NCBI GenBank assembly: GCA_025937075.1
Contig: JAICSD010000001.1
Span: 1-40,661, forward strand
DNA from: Vicinamibacteria bacterium
Lineage (GTDB): Bacteria; Acidobacteriota; Vicinamibacteria; Vicinamibacterales; 2-12-FULL-66-21
Direction of reading: 5' to 3'
DNA length: 40,661 nucleotides
A program made the translations under genes and the position numbers. The notes below the pieces were generated by a model, which worked only from the letters and a program-made list of their open reading frames with translations, was not told the origin of the DNA and did not search any database. Below, in pieces: positions 16,522-24,245 of this stretch (within the stretch, counting starts at the first letter, position 1; the number at the start of each line of letters is the position of its first letter).

Positions 16522-17735
16522 TGCGGCCGGCGGTCCTCACCGTTGCCGCTGGCGTCTGGCTCGCCGCGGCAAACGCGGCCGCCCAGGTGCCCCCCACCCT
16601 GACGCTCGAGGACGCGGTCGCCCGGGCCGTCGAGGCGAACCGCACGATCGCAGCCGCGCGGACTGCCCGCGCGATCGATGTCGCCGGCATCCAGGCGGCC
16701 GGCCAGCGCCCCAATCCGGAGATTACCGTGGAAGGCGAGCGCGAAACGCCCCACTGGGCCGTTGGCGGGGCGCTGCCAATCGAGGTCGCTGGCAAGCGCC
16801 AGCGGCGAATGGACGTCGCGCAGGCCACGCTCGCGGTCACCGAGGCGGAGACCGCGCGCATCACCTCCGACGTCCGCGTCGACGTCAGGCGTGCCTATTA
16901 CCAGGCCGTTGCGGCCTCGAGGCGCGTCGATATTGCGCAGGAACTGGAGACCATCGCGACGCGCGCACGGGATGCCGCGCAGGAGCGATTTCAAACCGGC
17001 GCGGCTCCCCGCCTGGATGCGTTGCAGGCGCAGCTCGCGCTCGCGGAGGCACAGAACGAGACGTCGCTCGCGCGCGGCGAGCTCTCCGCCGCGCGAGCCG
17101 ACCTCAACGCCCTGCTCGCCTATCCTGCCGACGCCGCGCCCACCCTGGTCGATCCGCTCGAGTCCGGTCCCCTGCCGACGATCGAGCAGGCGGCGCAGCG
17201 TGCGGTGCAGAGCAACGCGGAATTGCAGGTGCTGATACGCCAGATCGATGAGGATCGCGCCCGCGTGCAGCTCGCGCGCGCGATGCGCCGGCCCGATCCG
17301 AGCCTCTCGGGGACCGTGACGTACGATTCACCTCCGGAGTTCACCTACGGATGGCGCGTGGGCCTCGCCGTCGCACTGCCGATCTTCACCACCGGCCGGG
17401 CGGACGTTGCGGTCGCCGAGGCCACGCTCACGCGCGCGATAGCCGATCGTGACGCCCGCGTCGCGCAAATCACCGGCGCCGTGTCATCCGCCGTCGCACG
17501 CGCGGCCGCCGGACGCCAGGCGGTGCTGCGCTATCAAAACGAGATCCTCCCCGCGTCGCTGCAGGTCGAACAGATGGCCGATGAATCGTATCGCTCCGGG
17601 CAGACCGGCCTGCCGGCGCTGCTCCAGACCGTGCAGGCGGCGCGCGAGCTGCGGCTGCGGGCTTTGCAAGCCGGACTCGATTATCAGGTGGCGCTCGCCG
17701 AGCTCGAGCGCGCGATGGGGGCGCCGCTTCGATGA
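16521..17735 (+). CDS. TolC-family outer-membrane efflux protein
   Basis: Outer-membrane channel of a tripartite pump. 404 residues with a signal peptide (about 1-22, cleavage near AAAQ) and two copies of the outer-membrane efflux repeat (about 30-210 and 220-400): long Ala/Glu/Arg-rich helices with short beta segments such as PNPEITVEGE and PSLSGTVTYD. VDVRRAYYQAVAA is typical of the first repeat. The start overlaps the upstream stop by one base and the stop overlaps the adaptor start (ATGA). Confidence 0.9.
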   Translation: MRPAVLTVAAGVWLAAANAAAQVPPTLTLEDAVARAVEANRTIAAARTARAIDVAGIQAAGQRPNPEITVEGERETPHWAVGGALPIEVAGKRQRRMDVAQATLAVTEAETARITSDVRVDVRRAYYQAVAASRRVDIAQELETIATRARDAAQERFQTGAAPRLDALQAQLALAEAQNETSLARGELSAARADLNALLAYPADAAPTLVDPLESGPLPTIEQAAQRAVQSNAELQVLIRQIDEDRARVQLARAMRRPDPSLSGTVTYDSPPEFTYGWRVGLAVALPIFTTGRADVAVAEATLTRAIADRDARVAQITGAVSSAVARAAAGRQAVLRYQNEILPASLQVEQMADESYRSGQTGLPALLQTVQAARELRLRALQAGLDYQVALAELERAMGAPLR

Positions 17736-18805
17736 CGCTCGCACGCTTCGCAGCCCTGGCCGCGATCCTCGGCGCCGGCGCGTGTACGCACAACGCCGTC
17801 GAGGAAGTCGAGACCACCGCATCGGCTCCCGTGACGACGACCAACGTTGCTCCGCAGACCGTAGAAGGCATCGTCACGGCAACGGGGACCGTCGCTGCCG
17901 CACCGGGCTTCGACTGGACGATCACCGCTCCGGAAGCCGCACGGATCGTCGAGCTGCCCAAGGCGGAGGGAGATCTGGTAAAGACGGGAGATCTGCTGGT
18001 CCGGTTCGAAATTCCCTCGCTCTCGACAGACGTGGCCACGCGCCGGGCGGAGGTGCAGCAGGCGCAGGCTCGCGTGGAAAACGCACAGGCATCGGTCGAT
18101 CGATTGACGACCCTCGTGCAGCACGGCGTCGCAGCGCAGAAGGAGCTGGAGGACGCACGGCGGGAGCTCGCCGAGTCGCGCGCGGCGCTCGGCCAGGCGC
18201 AGGCGGCGAGCGAGAGCGCGGGTGTCCTCGCGTCCAGGACAGTCGTCCGCGCGCGGTTTCCCGGCGTCGTCGCACGGCGCGCGCACAACCCCGGCGACAT
18301 GGTCGACGCGTCGGCCTCGGACGTCATCCTGCGGATCGTGGACCCGAATCGGCTGCAGGTTGTTGCGGCCGTGGCGATCCCTGACGTCAGCCGCGTGCAG
18401 GTCGGGCAGCCCGCGCACGTGCTCGTCGCGGGCACTGAATCGGTGGAAGAAGGCCGGGTGCTGACGCGCCCTGCCGCCGTCCAGACCGGCAGCGTCACGG
18501 CGGACGCGCGCATTGCTTTCAATTCGCAGACGAGGCTTGCGGTCGGTACACCGGTGCGTGTGGAGATCGTCGCTGAAACGCATCGCCATGTGCTCGCCGT
18601 CCCGGCCGATGCGGTGATCCACGAGGATGAAGATACATACGTAATGGTCGCCGCGGGCGGCAAGGCCCAGAGGCGCAAAGTGACCCTCGGACTCGCCACG
18701 CCCAAGCTTGCGGAGGTGACCGCCGGCCTGAAAGCTGGCGACGCGGTGATCGTGAAGGGACAGCAGGGGCTTCCCGACGGCGCCGCCATCGCGGTCGTCC
18801 AATGA
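17732..18805 (+). CDS. RND efflux periplasmic adaptor (HlyD/MFP family)
   Basis: Links the inner-membrane pump to the TolC-like channel. 357 residues. The N-terminal signal is short (about 1-18), with a Cys in GAGAC that is only a weak lipobox. A split barrel-sandwich (lipoyl-like) domain flanks a coiled-coil hairpin (about 100-165, RRAEVQQAQARVENAQASVDR region). Beta-barrel and membrane-proximal domains follow (RLQVVAAVAIPDV, VPADAVIHEDEDTYVMV). It overlaps both neighbours by four bases. Substrate unknown. Confidence 0.9.
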   Translation: MTLARFAALAAILGAGACTHNAVEEVETTASAPVTTTNVAPQTVEGIVTATGTVAAAPGFDWTITAPEAARIVELPKAEGDLVKTGDLLVRFEIPSLSTDVATRRAEVQQAQARVENAQASVDRLTTLVQHGVAAQKELEDARRELAESRAALGQAQAASESAGVLASRTVVRARFPGVVARRAHNPGDMVDASASDVILRIVDPNRLQVVAAVAIPDVSRVQVGQPAHVLVAGTESVEEGRVLTRPAAVQTGSVTADARIAFNSQTRLAVGTPVRVEIVAETHRHVLAVPADAVIHEDEDTYVMVAAGGKAQRRKVTLGLATPKLAEVTAGLKAGDAVIVKGQQGLPDGAAIAVVQ

Positions 18806-21800
18806 CACTCTCGTCGTTCGTGGACCGCCACGGGCGCGCGATCGTGACGATCACGGTTGTCCTCGCCGCGGCGGGACTTCTCTCCGCCTTTACCCTGCCG
18901 AGCGACATCTACCCTCCGCTCGTCTTCCCCCGGGTCGTCGTCATCGGGCACAGCGGCACGACGCCCGCGCACACGATGATGCTGACCGTGACGCGGCCGA
19001 TCGAACAGGCGCTGATGGAGGTGCCCGGCGTCCGGCGGGTCCGGTCGACGACGTTTCGCGGCGCGACCGAGATTTCAGGGCAATTCGAGCCGTCGACCGA
19101 CATGGTCGTCGCGCTTCAGCAGGCCCAGGGGCGGATCGCCGAGATCCGCGGCGGACTGCCAGCCGATCTCGAGCTGACGATCGAGCGCCTGACGCCTGCG
19201 GCGTTCCCGTTCATCAGCATCAATCTGACCGGCGGGCTCTCCGCCGCGGACCTGTACGACTACGGCTTCTACGTCATGCGTCCGGCGCTGTCGCGCGTCG
19301 CGGGCGTCGGCAACGTCGAAGTGCTCGCGAGCGACACGCGCGAGGTGGAGGTCATCGCCGATCCGTCCAGGCTGAGCGCCTCGGGCCTCACGATCGGCGA
19401 TGTTGCAGATACGCTTCAGGCCGTCAACCAGGTGCAGCCGGTCGGCCGCTACCCCGGCGGAGGACTGCTCCATCTTGCGCTCGCGTCCGGCCTGTGGAAG
19501 TCCGTCGACGACATTCCGCCGACGCCGCTCGTCATCAAGAACGGCGGGACGATTCGCGTGGCGGACATCGCGACCGTCCAGATGGGCGCCCCCGACCGCA
19601 CCAGCCTCATCACGGGCGACGGGCGCGTTGCCGCCAACATCAGCATCTCCCAGCAGATCGGCGCCAACATCCTCGATGTGCGTGGCGGCGTCGAGTCCGC
19701 GCTCGCCGACCTCGCGCGTGCGCTGCCGGCCGGACTGCGCATCTCGAAGACCTACGACCTCGCCGAGTTCGTCGCGACGGCCATCGCGAACGTCCGCGAC
19801 GCGATCATCGTAGGCGGCCTGCTGGCCGTCATCGTGCTGCTCGTCTTTCTTCGGGACTGGCGTCTGACACTCGTCGCCTCGATCACGCTTCCCCTCACCG
19901 TCATGACGACGTTCCTCGTGATGCGGTGGCTGGGTGAAACGATCAACGTCATGTCGATGGGCGGTCTCGCCGTCGCCATCGGCCTCGTCATCGACGACGC
20001 GGTGGTCGTCGTCGAGAACATCTATCGTCATCTCGATGCCGGCGAAGCGCCCGCTCAGGCCGTGCAGCTCGCGATGAAAGAGCTCGTCGCGCCCGTCGTC
20101 GGCTCGACGCTGACGACGGTCGTCGTCTTCATTCCGCTCGGTCTGCTGTCGGGGGTGGTCGGCCAGTTCTTCCGTGCGCTGTCCATCACGCTCGCAGCGG
20201 CTGTCCTGATCTCGCTGGTTCAGGCGCTGACGTTGATCCCGCTGCTCGCGCGCGCGGCGGCACGACGGCGCGAGAAGGCGCCGCACATGGAGCACGCGGC
20301 CGGACGCCTCGAGCGCGCATACTCGCGAACGCTCGACGCGACGATGCATCGGCCCGCCCTGGGCATCGTCGCGGCGCTGGTGCTGGCTGCGGGTGGCGCG
20401 GGCCTCTTCGCCATCCTGGGTACCGGGTTTCTGCCCGAAGCGGACGAAGGAGGGTTCGTCATCGACTATCTATCGCCGGCGGGATCGGCGCTCGAGGAAA
20501 CGAACCGAATCCTGCAGAACGTCGAGACCGTTCTGCAGCATACCCCTGACATCGCCGCATACACGCGCCGCACGGGATCCGAACTCGGACTGTTCGCGAC
20601 GCAGCAGAACAAGGGCGATATTCTCGTCCGCCTCCAGCCGCGCAACAAGCGTCGTTCATCCGAAGAGGTGATCGATGACCTGCGGGACAAGCTGGCGAAG
20701 GCTGCGCCTCAGCTCGAGATTGAATTCATAGAGCTCCTGCAGGACATGATTGGCGACCTCGAAGGCAACCCGACGCCAATCGAGGTGAAGGTGTTCGGCG
20801 ACGATGCCGAGAGGCTGGCTGGGATCTCCGAGCAAATCGAGCACCTGCTCGAAAACGTGAACGGCGTCGTGGACATCGTCGGCACGCAGCGCGGCAATCC
20901 CGAGATCACATGGCAGATCGATCCGGTTGGCGCCGGACGGCTCGGCCTCACGGTCGCGCAAGTGTCGGAACAGCTGTCGGACGCGTGGCTCGGCGATATC
21001 CGGACCGAGTTACGCCTGGCCGACCGGACTATTCCTGTTCGCGTCCGCTATCCGGACAACTACCGTCTCGACCCCGGGCGGATGGCGGCGACGCCCATTC
21101 GCGGCACGGAAGAACGGTGGGTACCGCTCGGAAGCCTCGCCCACGCGGAGACATCCGGAGGCGAGATCGTGCTGCAACGCGAGAATCTCCGCCAGATGAC
21201 GCTCGTCACGGGTCGTCTGGAGGGGCGCGACCTGGGCAGCGCGGTGGCGGAGATCCAGAGCAAGCTCCGCGACCTGAAACTGCCGGTGGGCTACACGACA
21301 GAAGTCGGAGGGCAGTATGCGTCACAGCGGCAATCCTTCCGGGAGCTGCTGACGGTGTTCGCGATTGCCGTCGCGCTCGTTTTCATCATTCTGGTGGTAC
21401 AGTTTGGACGGTTTCTTCCGGCGGTGCTCATCATTCTCGCTGCTCCGCTGTCGCTCGGCGGTGCGTTCGCGCTGCTACTCATGACGGGAACCGTGCTCAA
21501 CGTCGCCTCCGCGATGGGTCTGATCCTCCTCGTCGGCCTCGTCGTGAAGAACGGGATCGTGCTGCTCGACTACGCGCACCGGCTCCATGCGGAAGGACAT
21601 CCGTTCACCGAAGCGCTCGAGATCGCCGGCCGCGTCCGTTTGCGTCCGATCCTGATGACGACGTTGTGCACGCTGTTCGGTCTTCTGCCGCTCGCGCTGG
21701 GGTTCGGCGCCGGCGCCGAACTGCAGCGTCCGCTCGCGCTGGCCGTGATCGGCGGGCTCTCGCTGTCGACGTTCGTGACCCTCTATCTGGTGCCGCTCGC

Positions 21801-21828
21801 GTACCGCGCGCTCAGACGCGCGGCGTGA
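18802..21828 (+). CDS. RND-superfamily efflux transporter permease
   Basis: Proton-driven inner-membrane pump. 1008 residues, slightly short for the family (about 1030-1050). The topology is one N-terminal span, a large periplasmic loop, spans 2-6 (about 330-480), a short cytoplasmic loop, and the same layout repeated in the C-terminal half. Span 4 carries GLVIDDAVVVVENI with the Asp pair D398-D399 of proton relays, as in drug (HAE1-type) pumps rather than in CusA-type metal pumps. The C-terminal half has GLVVKNGIVLLDYA and RLRPILMTTLCTLFGLLPLALG. Substrate is not predictable. Confidence 0.92.
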   Translation: MTLSSFVDRHGRAIVTITVVLAAAGLLSAFTLPSDIYPPLVFPRVVVIGHSGTTPAHTMMLTVTRPIEQALMEVPGVRRVRSTTFRGATEISGQFEPSTDMVVALQQAQGRIAEIRGGLPADLELTIERLTPAAFPFISINLTGGLSAADLYDYGFYVMRPALSRVAGVGNVEVLASDTREVEVIADPSRLSASGLTIGDVADTLQAVNQVQPVGRYPGGGLLHLALASGLWKSVDDIPPTPLVIKNGGTIRVADIATVQMGAPDRTSLITGDGRVAANISISQQIGANILDVRGGVESALADLARALPAGLRISKTYDLAEFVATAIANVRDAIIVGGLLAVIVLLVFLRDWRLTLVASITLPLTVMTTFLVMRWLGETINVMSMGGLAVAIGLVIDDAVVVVENIYRHLDAGEAPAQAVQLAMKELVAPVVGSTLTTVVVFIPLGLLSGVVGQFFRALSITLAAAVLISLVQALTLIPLLARAAARRREKAPHMEHAAGRLERAYSRTLDATMHRPALGIVAALVLAAGGAGLFAILGTGFLPEADEGGFVIDYLSPAGSALEETNRILQNVETVLQHTPDIAAYTRRTGSELGLFATQQNKGDILVRLQPRNKRRSSEEVIDDLRDKLAKAAPQLEIEFIELLQDMIGDLEGNPTPIEVKVFGDDAERLAGISEQIEHLLENVNGVVDIVGTQRGNPEITWQIDPVGAGRLGLTVAQVSEQLSDAWLGDIRTELRLADRTIPVRVRYPDNYRLDPGRMAATPIRGTEERWVPLGSLAHAETSGGEIVLQRENLRQMTLVTGRLEGRDLGSAVAEIQSKLRDLKLPVGYTTEVGGQYASQRQSFRELLTVFAIAVALVFIILVVQFGRFLPAVLIILAAPLSLGGAFALLLMTGTVLNVASAMGLILLVGLVVKNGIVLLDYAHRLHAEGHPFTEALEIAGRVRLRPILMTTLCTLFGLLPLALGFGAGAELQRPLALAVIGGLSLSTFVTLYLVPLAYRALRRAA

Positions 21829-21845
21829 CGCATCGGAGGAATGCA

Positions 21846-23390
21846 ATGAGAATCCTCCTCCTCTCGATGCCGGATTCGTTCGAGCACACCCCGGTGCTCT
21901 CGATGCGCATGCCCAACGGCGCGCTCGCCTCGCTGGCAGGCAACGTGGACACACATCATCGCGTTGCCGTTGCCGATCTGATTCTCGTCCAGAGGCAGGT
22001 GCCCCAGACCGTCGAACGGCTGATGCGCGAGATCGATCCGGACGTCGTGGGGCTGTCGGTGATGACGTTCCAGCGGCGCACGGCGCTTCGTCTCGTGCGC
22101 TTGATCCGCGCGATCAAGCCGTCCGTCCGCGTCGTCGCCGGCGGCTACGATCCGAGTCTGGCGCCGGAGGCGTACGAAGGACCTGCCAGCGGCATCGACT
22201 TTCTCGTACGCGGCGAGGGTGAGCTCACCTTCCGCGAACTGCTGCGCTGCCTCGAACGGGGCGGCAATCCGGACTCCATTTCCGGGCTATCGTTCCGGAC
22301 GGCGGCCAATCCGCTGCGCTTCTGGCATGCGCCGGCGCGCCACGTCACGGGCCTGGAGGACGGCGACATTCGCCTGCCGGATCGATCCGCCCGCGTGCTC
22401 CCGGGATACACGTTTCTCGGCCGCACGATCGACGTCGTCGAGAGCTCACGCGGCTGCACGTACGACTGCAGCTTCTGCTCGATTATCGAGATGCGCGGCC
22501 GGAACTTCCACACGTTCGCATTCGATCGCGTCCTCGCGGACATTGCCGACGCGCGGGCCCGCGGCGCGCGCGTGATCTTCATCGTCGACGACAACGTCAC
22601 GCTCAATGTCGCGCGCTTCGAGGCACTCTGCCGCGCCATCGTCGACGCGGGCCTGAACGATCTCACGTATCTCGTCCAGGCGATGACGTCATCGATCGCG
22701 GCGCACGGCGAGACGCTCGCCCCGCTCATGCGTCGCGCCGGGTTCCGCTACGTGTTCCTGGGAATCGAGAACGTGCTCGACGAGGACCTCGCGTTCCTCA
22801 GAGCGGCCGCGAAGAACGCCGAGCGCGCGGGCGGGCGCCGTGTCGGCAATGCGACGCTGCGCGCGATCCAGTACCTGCACCGCGAAGGCATGTACGTGGT
22901 CGGCGGCATCATCGTCGGGAATCCCGACGATACGCGCGAGTCCGTTGAGGCGAACCTCGCGTTCGCACGCCGGCACGTCGACTGGCCGTACATCCAGCAC
23001 CCGACGCCCTACCCCGGAACCCCGATGACGGCGGACTTCATCGCGCGAAATCTCATCGTCAACGACAGGCTCGAAGAGTACGACGGTACGACCGCGGTCG
23101 TCAGGACGAAGCACCTGCCGGCCGATGAAGTCGAGTACATGCGATGGCGCGCCGAACGCTGGATGAAGCTGCGCCACATGCCCGCCGCGCTCCGGCACGA
23201 CCCTCTATTCGTCGTTGGTCACGCGCCGCAGATGCTCGCCCACACGTTTCGCGGCTCGACGTGGAAATCGGTGCTTGGGCTCGAATCGGATCGCGAGGCG
23301 TTCCGGCGTTATCGTGAAATCCGCCGGCGTGAGCGTGAGTACGTGCCGGCCGCGGACTCGGCGCCGGCATCTCCCGTCGCGGCCGCGTAG
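21846..23390 (+). CDS. Radical SAM enzyme with N-terminal cobalamin-binding-type domain
   Basis: 514 residues from an ATG with GGAGGA (21835-21840) in front. Residues 1-150 match the Rossmann-like B12-binding domain of class B radical SAM proteins (DVVGLSVMTFQRR, VVAGGYDPSLAPE, VRGEGE). The radical SAM core (about 190-430) has the [4Fe-4S] motif C204-x3-C208-x2-C211 (RGCTYDCSFC), and IIVGNPDDTRE and HPTPYPGTPM. This layout is used by many methyltransferases and by enzymes modifying lipids or antibiotics; the product is unknown. It starts 17 bases after the RND permease gene, so it may be part of the efflux operon. Confidence 0.88.
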   Translation: MRILLLSMPDSFEHTPVLSMRMPNGALASLAGNVDTHHRVAVADLILVQRQVPQTVERLMREIDPDVVGLSVMTFQRRTALRLVRLIRAIKPSVRVVAGGYDPSLAPEAYEGPASGIDFLVRGEGELTFRELLRCLERGGNPDSISGLSFRTAANPLRFWHAPARHVTGLEDGDIRLPDRSARVLPGYTFLGRTIDVVESSRGCTYDCSFCSIIEMRGRNFHTFAFDRVLADIADARARGARVIFIVDDNVTLNVARFEALCRAIVDAGLNDLTYLVQAMTSSIAAHGETLAPLMRRAGFRYVFLGIENVLDEDLAFLRAAAKNAERAGGRRVGNATLRAIQYLHREGMYVVGGIIVGNPDDTRESVEANLAFARRHVDWPYIQHPTPYPGTPMTADFIARNLIVNDRLEEYDGTTAVVRTKHLPADEVEYMRWRAERWMKLRHMPAALRHDPLFVVGHAPQMLAHTFRGSTWKSVLGLESDREAFRRYREIRRREREYVPAADSAPASPVAAA

Positions 23391-23397
23391 GAATCTT

Positions 23398-23411
23398 CCG
23401 GCTCAAGCCGG
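23398..23411. terminator. Candidate bidirectional hairpin between convergent genes
   Basis: CCGGC-TCAA-GCCGG, a perfect 5-bp stem with a 4-base loop, sits in the 32-base gap between the stops of the radical SAM gene and the convergent small membrane-protein gene. No T-run follows on either side, so strength is doubtful. Confidence 0.35.
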
Positions 23412-23422
23412 CGAAAGCGCGC

Positions 23423-23587
23423 CTACCCCCGCCGTCCGAACAACGCGAACACGATCACCAGGACGATGACGACGAGGATGACTCCGACCCAGACGCCGGC
23501 CTTGAAGATCCCGGCGATGGCAGAGCAACTGGCAACGAGAACCGCCAGCAAGACGACGAGCAGCACGCGAAGCAAGTCTTTGAACAT
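23423..23587 (-). CDS. Small membrane protein with lipoprotein-like signal, 54 aa
   Basis: Starts at the ATG at 23587, with AAGGA upstream. Residues 5-20 form a hydrophobic segment ending in a lipobox-like LVASC (C21). A second hydrophobic span (about 31-49, very rich in Val and Ile) is followed by a basic tail, GRRG. Either a two-span membrane peptide or a lipopeptide with one span. I do not recognise a family. It lies ten bases after the DoxX gene on the same strand and is likely co-transcribed with it. Confidence 0.65.
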   Translation of the reverse strand: MFKDLLRVLLVVLLAVLVASCSAIAGIFKAGVWVGVILVVIVLVIVFALFGRRG

Positions 23588-23597
23588 GATGTCCTTC

Positions 23598-23990
23598 TTA
23601 TGTCCCTCGATCGAGGCTCCATGGCCCGGCGCCGCGCGTCGCGATGTAGAGAAAGATGAAACAGAACAGCACTGCCGGCTCGCCGGCATTCTGGATCGGG
23701 AAATACGCGCGCGGAGCGTGCACCTGGAAGTACGCGATCGCCATTTCGCCGGAGGCGATGAACGCGGCGACCGATGTCAGCAACCCCAGCGCGATCAGCA
23801 GACCGCACGTACACTCGATGATCCCTGCCGCTCCCAACTGGGACGCGATCGGTACGCGATGCCCGCCAAGAACGCCGAAGAGTTTCTGCGCTCCATGGCA
23901 GGCGAACAGCAGACCCGCGATGATGCGCAGAAGTGTGTAGGCGACCGTAGAGAATGCCCCGAGTCCAAGCCCGGCCGTTCGTGCAGCCAT
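23598..23990 (-). CDS. DoxX-family membrane protein
   Basis: 130 residues with four hydrophobic helices (about 15-35, 52-72, 76-95, 100-120). The DoxX signatures are present: LLRIIAGLLFACHGAQKLFG in the first helix, GIIECTCGLLIALGLLT, and an AYFQVHAP segment. Family members are small integral membrane proteins tied to oxidative or sulfur stress; the exact role here is unknown. It is divergent from the BACON-repeat gene across a 255-base gap. Confidence 0.85.
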   Translation of the reverse strand: MAARTAGLGLGAFSTVAYTLLRIIAGLLFACHGAQKLFGVLGGHRVPIASQLGAAGIIECTCGLLIALGLLTSVAAFIASGEMAIAYFQVHAPRAYFPIQNAGEPAVLFCFIFLYIATRGAGPWSLDRGT

Positions 23991-24089
23991 ACGTCTTCAA
24001 AGCGCAATCACGGATCGTGCCGGCTATGGGATTGTTGACTACCCTTCATCACGACGCATGCGTTCACGCGGCGGCGGATCTGAGCGCGA

Positions 24090-24107
24090 GTTCACAAATC
24101 TGTGAAC
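24090..24107. promoter_or_regulatory. Perfect palindrome, possible operator
   Basis: GTTCACA-AATC-TGTGAAC has 7-base arms and a 4-base spacer, in the divergent gap between the DoxX gene (start 23990) and the BACON-repeat gene (start 24246). Symmetry and position suit a dimeric regulator. It is not a CRP site, since the half-sites point the other way. Confidence 0.45.
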
Positions 24108-24214
24108 AACTTCATCGGTTCGATCGCTGACGCGCATCGTTTTACGCGTGGTGCATCAACGCCTTAGCGCCAGCCAGCTCGGCGGTCCGAATCCTGCACA
24201 GCCCGGCCATACCC

Positions 24215-24245
24215 AAGGGGCTGCGACCCTTGCGGCGAGGCAAGG
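24215..24245 (+). promoter_or_regulatory. Two mutually exclusive hairpins ending at the BACON-gene start codon
   Basis: Hairpin A pairs AAGGG (24215-24219) with CCCTT (24227-24231). Hairpin B pairs CCTTGC (24228-24233) with GCAAGG (24240-24245) and ends on the base before the ATG. They share CCTT, so only one can form. Hairpin B contains the only plausible ribosome-binding site (GAGG, 24237-24240). This looks like a translational on/off switch, but no known riboswitch aptamer was recognised in the 100 bases upstream. Confidence 0.4.

Noticed and set aside
17470..18972. 500-codon minus-strand frame opposite the adaptor gene
   Set aside because: It is antisense to a clear HlyD-family gene; its translation is Ser/Arg/Ala-rich with no recognisable domain.
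19075..20349. 424-codon minus-strand frame opposite the RND permease
   Set aside because: Shadow of a strongly conserved transporter gene; composition is Arg/Asp/His-rich without motifs.
21846..23390. Hopanoid C-2 methylase (HpnP) identity for the radical SAM enzyme
   Set aside because: The B12-radical SAM layout is shared, but there are no hopanoid genes nearby and I cannot see HpnP-specific motifs.
24090..24107. CRP-type cAMP receptor site
   Set aside because: CRP sites read TGTGA-N6-TCACA; here the half-sites face the opposite way with a four-base spacer.
24108..24245. Cyclic-di-GMP (GEMM-I/II) or ydaO-type riboswitch before the BACON gene
   Set aside because: Only short fragments (GCACAG, GTCCGAA, CCCAAGGGG) resemble the consensus. 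The hallmark segments (for example GGGACGCAAAGCC, or the ydaO 3' core) are missing, so no named class is called.
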